This document shows, piece after piece, positions 1 through 4,997 of a stretch of 5,475 nt of DNA (positions within the stretch are counted from its first letter, which is position 1; every line of letters starts with the position of its first letter). The translations under genes and the position numbers were made by a program. Source of the stretch: Gammaproteobacteria bacterium (GTDB lineage: Bacteria > Pseudomonadota > Gammaproteobacteria > Xanthomonadales > Xanthomonadaceae); NCBI GenBank assembly GCA_012510865.1, contig JAAZHF010000121.1:1-5475 (forward strand). Direction: 5' to 3'. The notes beneath the pieces are model-generated. The model saw only the letters and a program-made list of their open reading frames with translations. It had not been told where the DNA came from and made no database searches.

Positions 1-129
1 CTCCGGGCGATGACCCGTAGCCAGCAGGAAGTGGATGAGCAGGCGGTCCCGTCGTAGCCGCCACTCCGCGGCAAGCTGGTGGCTGGATGGGCGTCCTTTC
101 CGGCGCCCCGGTTCACCCTGCAGCTTTTC
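1..129 (-). CDS. Possible partial reading frame downstream of the recombinase-like gene (start unresolved, runs off left edge)
   Basis: The minus strand stays open from just after the TAG stop of the 130-1668 gene to the window edge, in the same frame as that gene. It reads as 43 codons ending ...RDRLLIHFLLATGHRPE, with mostly G or C at third positions and an early basic RKGRPS stretch. No ATG, GTG or TTG lies in this frame. The only candidate start is a CTG at 120-118, five bases after an AGGA. A GTG at 116-114 opens a different frame that looks less protein-like. It may be the beginning of the next gene of the same mobile module, a continuation of the upstream gene beyond a nonsense codon, or chance openness in GC-rich DNA. 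I do not recognise a family. Confidence 0.25.
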
Positions 130-157
130 CTAAGCCCGGCTGTAGGGTGGGCTTAGG
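129..157. repeat. 9-bp inverted repeat over the stop codon of the recombinase-like gene, REP-like
   Basis: CCTAAGCCC at 129-137 pairs exactly with GGGCTTAGG at 149-157 across an 11-base loop. The repeat contains the TAG stop and the last eight or so codons of the leftward gene. On the minus strand the stem is followed by AAAAG rather than a T run, so it is not a typical intrinsic terminator. The right arm lies in GTAGGGTGGGCTTAG, which from memory resembles the GTAGGGTGGGC-type palindromic repeats scattered through many proteobacterial genomes. That resemblance is not checked. Confidence 0.4.
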
Positions 158-1668
158 GGCCGCACCCGGGAGCCGAGTGCGTGGCTTGCGGCAGCGACCC
201 AGGGCGCGCCTGGCAACCCGTGGCCAACGAAGGCGTTTGCGCTGGCAAGCACCCGGGCAAGATCCAATGCGGGATATGAGCCATAGAACGCCGGGGCGGT
301 AGAGAGCCCGAAGGAGTCGCCGAAGGCGCGCTGGGCGGCGTCGATTCCCATTGAGTCGGCAATCGCGATGGCCAGCACCAAGCGATGAGCGGCGCTTGTC
401 GCGGCTCGCAACCTGCCCTTGTTGACGGGCGCCGGCCTTCCATCGGGTTGAGGCTCGTTGTTCAGCAACAGGGAAGAGGAGAGCAATGGGGACCGCCGCA
501 ATCGGATTGCCCGAAGGCGCCTGAGCAGTTCGATGCAACTGGACGAGAGGGGGAATAGCGCATCCCCCCCAGTGGGAACCCAGCGTTCGTCCCCCTCCTC
601 GGGTATGAAGCAGTTCGGGCGAAGTAATTCTGGTCGCCTCAGGGCCTGTGCGTCCAGATCGATGGCTGGGCTACCAGCCATGGCGCGGCTGCCGAATGCG
701 GTTCGAAGCGCCTCCCTCGCGCTAAGGCCAGCCTCCAGTGAGAGGACGGCCAGCAGAGCGTATTGGGCCTCCCCCTGGTCCTCCTTGTCCAAGGCCAGCT
801 CCGCGTCCTGGACGGCACGGGCCCATCGATATTCCCTGACTTCCGAAGGCAGCACGTTCTCGGCTGGCCGGAGCAAGTCCGGCGAGCTTCGTCGACTCAT
901 GTGCATTGACCAATCAAGCGCGTGCCGCATTCGCCTCGCGCGGATCTTTTGATGCGGCTCGACTGGCAAGGATGCCTGGAAGGCCCCCTCGTCGGGGTCC
1001 TGGCCCACCGCATCAAGCGGGCCTTCCGTGAGGATGCCAGGACGGTCAATGGCGTCCTCAATTTCCCCTTCGTCGCCTGCGGGCCTCGCCTGCAAGACCA
1101 GCGCCATGCAGAAGGCATGCAATTCATCGCGCCACAGTGCATCGAAGTTCCGGTGGCCAGTTTGGCCGAGGTCGGGGTTCTCGCCTGCCAAGCGATGCAT
1201 CTTGGTCAAGAGCTGGGTTACGCCGTTACATTCATCGATGGTATGGGTCAGCTTTGAGGCTCCACCCCTGGACAAGCCACGGATGACTTGGGCGAGGGCA
1301 AGGACAAGGCTTTCCCGCGCCCGGCCCAAGTGGGCCTCCAATACCAACCAGGCCAACGTCTTCTCGATCGGCTGGAGCCGGCGGGGGAGTCCGAGCAGGA
1401 GTGCGGCCAGTGGGAACTGATCGGGCTTGAGGTCCCTTCCTACGATCTGGTCACGAGCGTCGCGTGCCAGTGCTTCGCCATGCTCAATTGCATGACTCAG
1501 GACATTCCTGAAGAGATAGGCCTCCCTGGGTGGCTGTCCGAGGACTCGCCTCAGGGCATGGCACAGTGGCCCGTGCCACGCCAGGATTGCCACTTCGATT
1601 CCCATCCGCTGGGGGAGCCCGGCGAGCAGCAGGCTCGGAGCGCCAGCCGATACGCTGTGGGATGCCAT
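130..1668 (-). CDS. Tyrosine recombinase-like protein lacking most catalytic residues (mobile-element gene)
   Basis: This is a 512-residue protein with no clear family match by eye. The C-terminal half follows the outline of the tyrosine recombinase catalytic domain. Residues 303-322 (ALLAVLSLEAGLSAREAL) resemble the box I helix, with Ser316 where the arginine should be. Residues 336-384 resemble the beta hairpin plus the ERWVP strand and the following helix. Residues 420-462 resemble box II through the tyrosine: Thr424 and Ala427 replace the His and Arg of HxxR, His428 is kept, Gly450-Asp451 replaces the GH pair, and Tyr462 is the candidate nucleophile. The N-terminal 300 residues are helical and unassigned. 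The ATG at 1668 follows GAGATGAG and a good promoter, with only about 24 bases of leader. Third-position GC is visibly lower than in the genes to the right, consistent with transfer. Position next to a tRNA remnant supports a role in integration of the element, perhaps as a non-catalytic partner of other recombinases. The family assignment is inference; a hypothetical island protein is the alternative. Confidence 0.5.
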   Translation of the reverse strand: MASHSVSAGAPSLLLAGLPQRMGIEVAILAWHGPLCHALRRVLGQPPREAYLFRNVLSHAIEHGEALARDARDQIVGRDLKPDQFPLAALLLGLPRRLQPIEKTLAWLVLEAHLGRARESLVLALAQVIRGLSRGGASKLTHTIDECNGVTQLLTKMHRLAGENPDLGQTGHRNFDALWRDELHAFCMALVLQARPAGDEGEIEDAIDRPGILTEGPLDAVGQDPDEGAFQASLPVEPHQKIRARRMRHALDWSMHMSRRSSPDLLRPAENVLPSEVREYRWARAVQDAELALDKEDQGEAQYALLAVLSLEAGLSAREALRTAFGSRAMAGSPAIDLDAQALRRPELLRPNCFIPEEGDERWVPTGGDALFPLSSSCIELLRRLRAIRLRRSPLLSSSLLLNNEPQPDGRPAPVNKGRLRAATSAAHRLVLAIAIADSMGIDAAQRAFGDSFGLSTAPAFYGSYPALDLARVLASANAFVGHGLPGAPWVAAASHALGSRVRPLSPPYSRA

Positions 1669-1698
1669 TGCTCATCTCACATCTGCCATCTGTGACGG

Positions 1699-1726
1699 AA
1701 AATAGCAGTGTTGCGGTCGGTGTCAA
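1699..1726 (-). promoter_or_regulatory. Sigma70-type promoter for the recombinase-like gene
   Basis: On the minus strand a perfect TTGACA (1726-1721) is followed after 16 bases by TATTTT (1704-1699). The predicted start of transcription is near 1692, about 24 bases before the ATG at 1668. The -35 box is part of the inverted repeat GGTGTCAA/TTGACACC, so a protein binding that repeat could block this promoter. Regulation is inference. Confidence 0.6.
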
Positions 1727-1825
1727 ATGGTGCTAAAAGGTGTTCTCAGGATCGCTTGCACGAAGTATCTGATTTTAAGCTATTTGAAATCAATAACTTA
1801 TGTCAGCGTAACTGAAGTTGACACC
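1719..1825. repeat. Inverted repeat pair GGTGTCAA / TTGACACC at the island end
   Basis: GGTGTCAA at 1719-1726 and TTGACACC at 1818-1825 are perfect 8-bp inverted copies separated by 91 bases of AT-rich DNA. A third, partial copy of the core, AAAAGGTGTT, lies at 1735-1744 and matches the reverse complement of the right copy plus its flank (AAATAGGTGTCAA) in 9 of 13 positions. The segment from about 1690 to 1850 is far richer in A and T than anything else in the window. It contains no gene I can support. It is a plausible recombinase arm-binding or operator region next to the attachment site; that role is inference. Confidence 0.45.
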
Positions 1826-1854
1826 TATTTAAACCTTTATAGACCGCCTTTAAG

Positions 1855-1875
1855 GACTGGCTTCCGAAGCCAGTC
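1855..1875. other. Candidate attachment-site core: 21-bp dyad at the tRNA anticodon arm
   Basis: GACTGGCTTC and GAAGCCAGTC form two perfect 10-bp arms around a single central C. The inner part is the anticodon arm of the tRNA remnant, and the outer GA/TC pairs extend the symmetry beyond the 5-bp tRNA stem. Integrases that use tRNA genes often cross over at the symmetric anticodon-arm region. Identity with tRNA sequence stops just left of this dyad, which is where an exchange point would be expected. Assignment as the att core is inference. Confidence 0.4.
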
Positions 1876-1903
1876 GGGGGTTCGAATCCCTCCAGGCGCG
1901 CCA
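1857..1903 (+). pseudogene. 3' fragment of a tRNA-Arg(CCG) gene (island attachment-site remnant)
   Basis: The fragment has an anticodon stem CTGGC/GCCAG (1857-1861 and 1869-1873) with loop TTCCGAA, which gives anticodon CCG (1864-1866) for arginine. It then has a T arm GGGGG-TTCGAAT-CCCTC (1876-1892), the acceptor 3' strand CAGGCGC (1893-1899), discriminator G and encoded CCA (1901-1903). The matching 5' acceptor strand, expected as GCGCCTG, and the D arm are absent upstream, where the DNA is AT-rich and unrelated. Only two bases (TC) separate the anticodon and T stems, where four or five are normal, so the copy seems to have lost about three bases. It cannot make a normal tRNA. The likely explanation is a duplicated tRNA 3' end left at the distal end of an element inserted in a tRNA-Arg gene whose intact copy lies left of this window. 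Confidence 0.75.
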
Positions 1904-1938
1904 TTCCGCGGCCCCGCCGGCAGCGCCCGCCGGGCCCG

Positions 1939-2733
1939 TCAACCCGCCTCCAGCTCCACCCACGTCGGCGCATGGTCGCTGGCCTTTTCGCGCAGCCGCA
2001 CCCAGCGGTCGACGCCCGCGTCCACGAGGCGTGGCGCAAGGGCCGGGTTGAGCAGCAGGTGGTCGATGCGGAGTCCGCGGTCGCGCTCGGCGTGCTGGCG
2101 GAAATAGTCCCAGAAGGTGTAGATGCGCGCGTCCGGATGGACCTGGCGCAGGGCGTCGGTCCAGCCCTGGTCGAGCAGGCGGAACCAGGCCTCGCGCACC
2201 TCCGGCTGGATCAGCGCGTCCTTCCGCCATGCCTTGGGATCGTAGACGTCCTCGTCGGTGGGGATGACGTTGAAATCGCCGACCATCGCCACCGGGTGCT
2301 CCAGGCCGACGAGGCTCCGTGCGTGGCGGTGCAGGCGCTGCATCCAGCGCAGCTTGTAGTCGAACTTCGGGCCCGGCCGGGGGTTGCCGTTGGGCAGGTA
2401 GAGCGCGGCGACGACGATCCCGTGCACCGCGGCCTCGATGTAGCGGCTCTGGTCGTCCCCCGGATCGCCGGGCAGGCCGCGCCGGCTTTCCACCGGCACC
2501 GTGCCGCGGCCGAGCAGGGCGACGCCGTTCCAGGAACGCTGGCCGTGCCAGGCCGCGCCGTAGCCGGCTGCCTCGAGCTCGGCCGCCGGGAATCCCTCGT
2601 CGACCGCCTTCAGCTCCTGCAGCGCGACGACGTCGGGCCGCTCCCGGGCCAGCCACTCCAGCAGGTGCGGCAGGCGCGCGGCGATGCCGTTGACGGTGAA
2701 CGTGGCCAGCCTGAGCCTTTTCCGGCGCGCCAT
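1939..2733 (-). CDS. xthA: Exonuclease III / AP endonuclease family protein
   Basis: A 264-residue cytosolic DNA-repair enzyme that should cut the backbone 5' of abasic sites in base-excision repair and act as a 3'-5' exonuclease or 3'-phosphatase on damaged ends. The exonuclease III (EEP fold) motifs are all present in order: FTVNGI with Asn15, LQELK with metal ligand Glu40, YLPNG with Tyr112, GDFN with Asp153 and Asn155, RIDHLL with Asp224, and SDHAPTW with Asp253-His254. Length is typical for the family (about 260-270). The ATG at 2733 was chosen because a GGAG lies five bases upstream and the basic RKRLRLATF strand starts the fold. An upstream in-frame ATG at 2787 would add 18 Ala/Pro/Gly-rich residues and is less likely. 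The gene follows the symporter pair by 113 bp on the same strand. It ends 35 bp from the tRNA remnant, so it is the first core gene outside the island. Whether it corresponds to XthA or the ExoA branch cannot be settled by eye. Confidence 0.93.
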   Translation of the reverse strand: MARRKRLRLATFTVNGIAARLPHLLEWLARERPDVVALQELKAVDEGFPAAELEAAGYGAAWHGQRSWNGVALLGRGTVPVESRRGLPGDPGDDQSRYIEAAVHGIVVAALYLPNGNPRPGPKFDYKLRWMQRLHRHARSLVGLEHPVAMVGDFNVIPTDEDVYDPKAWRKDALIQPEVREAWFRLLDQGWTDALRQVHPDARIYTFWDYFRQHAERDRGLRIDHLLLNPALAPRLVDAGVDRWVRLREKASDHAPTWVELEAG

Positions 2734-2738
2734 GCGGA

Positions 2739-2742
2739 CTCC
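2739..2742 (-). promoter_or_regulatory. Ribosome binding site deciding the exonuclease III start
   Basis: GGAG on the minus strand (2742-2739) lies five bases before the ATG at 2733. It favours this start over the longer frame that begins at 2787. Confidence 0.6.
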
Positions 2743-2760
2743 ATCGGGACGGAAGGAGGC

Positions 2761-2813
2761 CGCGCCCGCGGGCGCGACCGACGCCATTCGACCCCCGGCC
2801 GCGTCGTCGCGGC
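2761..2813. repeat. GC-only palindrome and short hairpin between the small transporter gene and exonuclease III
   Basis: CGCGCCCGCGGGCGCG at 2761-2776 is a perfect 16-bp palindrome, 28 bases upstream of the exonuclease start. GCCGCG-TCGT-CGCGGC at 2798-2813 is a 6-bp hairpin. Neither is followed by a T run on the minus strand, so these are weak candidates for transcript attenuation or a factor binding site. Chance is also plausible in DNA this GC-rich. Confidence 0.25.
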
Positions 2814-2846
2814 GTCAGCGCGCGGGGCGGCGCGCCCGGGCCGTCC

Positions 2847-2978
2847 TCAGACGAGTTCATCGCCGTGCTTCCTGGCGCGACGGAAGTCCCGCCACACCCC
2901 GCGGCCCATGATGAACATCATCACCGCGACCAGCACCGGCCACACCAGCACGTAGGCGAGCATCAGGATGTCCCTCAT
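2847..2978 (-). CDS. 43-residue membrane protein, putative symporter small subunit
   Basis: A 43-residue protein with one predicted membrane helix at about residues 4-24 (ILMLAYVLVWPVLVAVMMF), followed by a basic tail (WRDFRRARKHGDELV) that should face the cytoplasm. Its ATG overlaps the TGA of the symporter gene as ATGA, and a GGAGG lies seven bases upstream (2990-2986), so translation is probably coupled to the symporter. Known databases hold a family named putative transporter small subunit: similar tiny helices encoded directly after sodium:solute symporter genes. I assign it there from size, topology and position. Its likely role is to stabilise or modulate the symporter in the inner membrane; the exact function is unknown. 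It is easy to miss because it sits at the end of a much longer antisense open frame. Confidence 0.75.
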   Translation of the reverse strand: MRDILMLAYVLVWPVLVAVMMFIMGRGVWRDFRRARKHGDELV

Positions 2979-4702
2979 CGGCGCGCCTCCGCGAAGGCCG
3001 GGACCGGGCCGTCGTCGGGCACCGCGGGCACGTCCTGCGCCTCGTCGAAGTTGCGCACGCGTTTTCCGATCAGGTCGAAGTCGAAGCGATCGGCGCTGCG
3101 CAGGCTCAGCAGCACGCAGATGGTGGTGCTGACGCCATAGGCGTTGAGCGAACTCAGCAGCACGGTGTAGTCGCGCAGGAAGCCGAAGGTGAATGGCGCC
3201 AGCCCCAGGGCGCCGAGGACGCCGACGGCGATGCCCACGCGCTTGCCGAAGAAGCCGAAGGCCATCAGTCCCAGCACGACGCCGGCGCCGAGCGTTGCGA
3301 AGGACTCCAGGACCAGGGCGAAGGCGCCTTCGATCGGCAGCAGCTCGAAGCGGGAGACGGTGAACACCGCCAGCGACACCAGCACGGCGGTGGTGAAGGC
3401 GCGGCCCGTGACCCGGTCCCAGTACACGCTGGCGATCACCGGGAACACGATCGAGCCCCAGAGCGCGCCCACGAACACCAGCAGCGACAGGATGTCGACC
3501 CGGAAGCTGGCGAACACCAGCCCCGCGGTGGTGGCCACGACCATGGTGATGCGGCCGACCCAGAGCATCGTCGCCGGGTCCACGCGACCCCTGGCGATGT
3601 TCTTGCCGTAGATGTCGGTCATCATGATCGACGACAGCGCGGCGAGGTCGGAGTCGGCGGTCGACGACAGCGAGCCGATCACCATGATGAAGAACACGCC
3701 GATCATCACCGGCCCGAGGTAGCTCGAGGCCATCTGGGGGATCAGGTTGTTGTGGTCCCCGCCGGCCGGCTCCATGCCGACCATCAGCGCGACCACGCCC
3801 AGCATGCCCAGCCCGATGACGGTGGCGCCGTAGCTGATCGTGGCGGTGACGAAGGTCGGCCTGATCAGGTCCTCGCGCACCGCGAACAGCCGCTGCGCGA
3901 TGGTCTGGTTGCCGATGGCGTAGGCAAGCACGGCCACGAAGTACGGCGCGCCCTGCTCGAGGAACGCGGTCCTTGAGAACATCGTCGCCTGCTCGGCGCC
4001 CAGCCGGTCCCAGCCCTGCGAGATCGCATCGATGCCGCCGGCGCTGAAGAACACCACGGGGATGATGAGCGCGGCCGCGCCGAGCATCGCGGCGACCTGG
4101 GCCACGTCGGTCATCACCGAGGCCCGGAAGCCCGACCACAGCGTGTAGGACAGCGTGCCGATGCCGGCGATGAGCACGCCGTGCACGAAGTCCAGCGGCG
4201 AGAGCATGGCCACCAGGGCTCCGGCGGCGGTGAAATTGGCCATCAGGCTGATGACGCTGCCGGCGATGTTGGAGCCGGCCAGGATCAGCTGGCTGGAGCG
4301 CCCGTGGCGGGCGTGCATGATCTCGGCCAGCGTGTGCGCCTCGGGCGCGAGCTCGCGGAAGCGGCGGCCGAACGGATAGATGAAGAGGATCATCAGCGCA
4401 CCCCAGAGGCCGTAGTGGATGGGCCCGGAGATGCCGTACCTGTAGCCGGAGGTGGCCGCTGCGTAGAAGGACGCGGCCCAGATCCAGGTGGCGGTCATGC
4501 TGGCGGCGGAGATGCCGAATCCGATCGCGCCGTTGGAGGTCATGTAGCCGTCCGCGTTCTCGTTCCTGCGCGCGATGCGCGTGGACATCAGGAAGGTGCC
4601 GCCATAGAAGGCGAGCATGAGCAGGAGGACGGTGGAGGTTTGCAGTTGGTAGAACGTCAGGTCGGCCACTGGCAGGCGGAAGCTCCCTGGTCGAAGCCGC
4701 AT
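2975..4702 (-). CDS. Sodium:solute symporter (SSS family)
   Basis: An inner-membrane transporter of 575 residues that should drive uptake of an organic solute with sodium. About 13-15 hydrophobic helices are visible, the first at residues 18-39 after a short leader. Family hallmarks are the SLSSTADSDLAALSSIMMTDIY stretch at 344-365, which carries the conserved Ser/Thr of the second sodium site, and the IGNQTIAQRLFAVRE segment at 263-277, equivalent to the GQPHxxxRF-type motif of PutP and ActP. The C-terminal 40 residues are hydrophilic and acidic. The substrate cannot be read from the sequence; monocarboxylates, amino acids or sugars are all possible. The start is uncertain. The ATG at 4702 lacks a clear ribosome site, a GTG at 4669 would give 564 residues with the first helix intact, and an ATG at 4834 would add 44 Pro/Ala-rich residues that do not resemble the family. 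It overlaps the small membrane protein gene by 4 bp, forming a two-gene transport unit. Confidence 0.9.
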   Translation of the reverse strand: MRLRPGSFRLPVADLTFYQLQTSTVLLLMLAFYGGTFLMSTRIARRNENADGYMTSNGAIGFGISAASMTATWIWAASFYAAATSGYRYGISGPIHYGLWGALMILFIYPFGRRFRELAPEAHTLAEIMHARHGRSSQLILAGSNIAGSVISLMANFTAAGALVAMLSPLDFVHGVLIAGIGTLSYTLWSGFRASVMTDVAQVAAMLGAAALIIPVVFFSAGGIDAISQGWDRLGAEQATMFSRTAFLEQGAPYFVAVLAYAIGNQTIAQRLFAVREDLIRPTFVTATISYGATVIGLGMLGVVALMVGMEPAGGDHNNLIPQMASSYLGPVMIGVFFIMVIGSLSSTADSDLAALSSIMMTDIYGKNIARGRVDPATMLWVGRITMVVATTAGLVFASFRVDILSLLVFVGALWGSIVFPVIASVYWDRVTGRAFTTAVLVSLAVFTVSRFELLPIEGAFALVLESFATLGAGVVLGLMAFGFFGKRVGIAVGVLGALGLAPFTFGFLRDYTVLLSSLNAYGVSTTICVLLSLRSADRFDFDLIGKRVRNFDEAQDVPAVPDDGPVPAFAEARR

Positions 4703-4855
4703 GGGCTTGGATGGGACGCAGCACGCAAGGGGTCCGGCGGACGCATGGGTCCGCGCCGGGATCGTTGCAGGACGAAGTGCAGGACCGGCTGCGCCATGGG
4801 GCGGCCCCGGAACCGCCAGGGGGCGGCAAGACATCGGGGGCGCGGCGAACGGGGC

Positions 4856-4861
4856 ATTCTA
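4856..4861 (-). promoter_or_regulatory. Possible -10 box for the symporter operon
   Basis: TAGAAT on the minus strand (4861-4856) is the best -10 match upstream of the symporter. No convincing -35 box lies 16-18 bases further upstream; TTGCCT is present but 21 bases away. The call is weak. Confidence 0.3.
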
Positions 4862-4948
4862 GCAGCCGGGGGCGTGGATTGCAGGCAACGCGCCCGTGCA
4901 CCGACGCGCGCGGCGCCGGCCACCGTGTCGCCCACGCGGCCCGTGCTC

Positions 4949-4954
4949 TATAAT
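4949..4954 (+). promoter_or_regulatory. -10 box (TATAAT) of the cytochrome gene
   Basis: A perfect TATAAT sits in otherwise very GC-rich DNA, 43 bases before the GTG start at 4998, and predicts a leader of about 37 bases. The -35 region has only a poor match (around 4925-4931, GTGTCGC), which suggests dependence on an activator or an extended contact. That dependence is inference. Confidence 0.6.
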
Positions 4955-4987
4955 CCGGCGCAGCTGTGGCCGCGGGCCACGCAGGCC

Positions 4988-4991
4988 AAGG
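4988..4991 (+). promoter_or_regulatory. Ribosome binding site supporting the GTG start of the cytochrome
   Basis: AAGG lies six bases before GTG 4998. A second GTG at 4991 is in another frame, so this spacing selects 4998. Confidence 0.5.
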
Positions 4992-4997
4992 TGCTCC

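Larger units (their letters stand above)
4703..4997. other. Divergent intergenic region between symporter and cytochrome genes
   Basis: These 295 bases separate two outward-facing genes and hold no gene I can support. The open frames here are Pro, Ala and Arg rich and lack ribosome sites. The region contains the promoter candidates listed separately. If the TAGAAT box at 4861-4856 drives the symporter, its transcript would carry a GC-rich leader of roughly 150 bases. I see no recognisable riboswitch or operator. Confidence 0.6.

Noticed and set aside
458..952. Plus-strand frames of 111-164 codons opposite the recombinase-like gene
   Set aside because: They are Ser/Arg-rich antisense translations with no start signals. 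The minus-strand frame is longer and has a promoter and a plausible fold.
1818..1843. Rightward promoter TTGACA ... TATAGA toward the tRNA remnant
   Set aside because: The spacing is only 14 bases, too short for a sigma70 promoter. The TTGACA is better explained as the inverted-repeat partner of the left copy.
1841..1903. Complete but unusual tRNA lacking a D arm, using CGCCT (1845-1849) to pair with AGGCG
   Set aside because: Only five pairs form, with seven bases before the anticodon stem and no D arm. D-armless tRNAs are not expected in bacteria, so a truncated tRNA fits better.
1910..1935. Terminator between exonuclease III and the tRNA remnant
   Set aside because: GC-rich inverted segments exist (CCGGC/GCCGG), but no T run follows on either strand.
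1850..2860. 336-codon minus-strand frame overlapping exonuclease III and the tRNA remnant
   Set aside because: It is an out-of-phase shadow of the exonuclease gene, Arg/Ala/Gly-rich with no domain. The exonuclease frame has all catalytic motifs.
1972..2955. 327-codon plus-strand frame opposite exonuclease III
   Set aside because: It is the antisense complement of a high-GC gene and has no recognisable motif, ribosome site or promoter.
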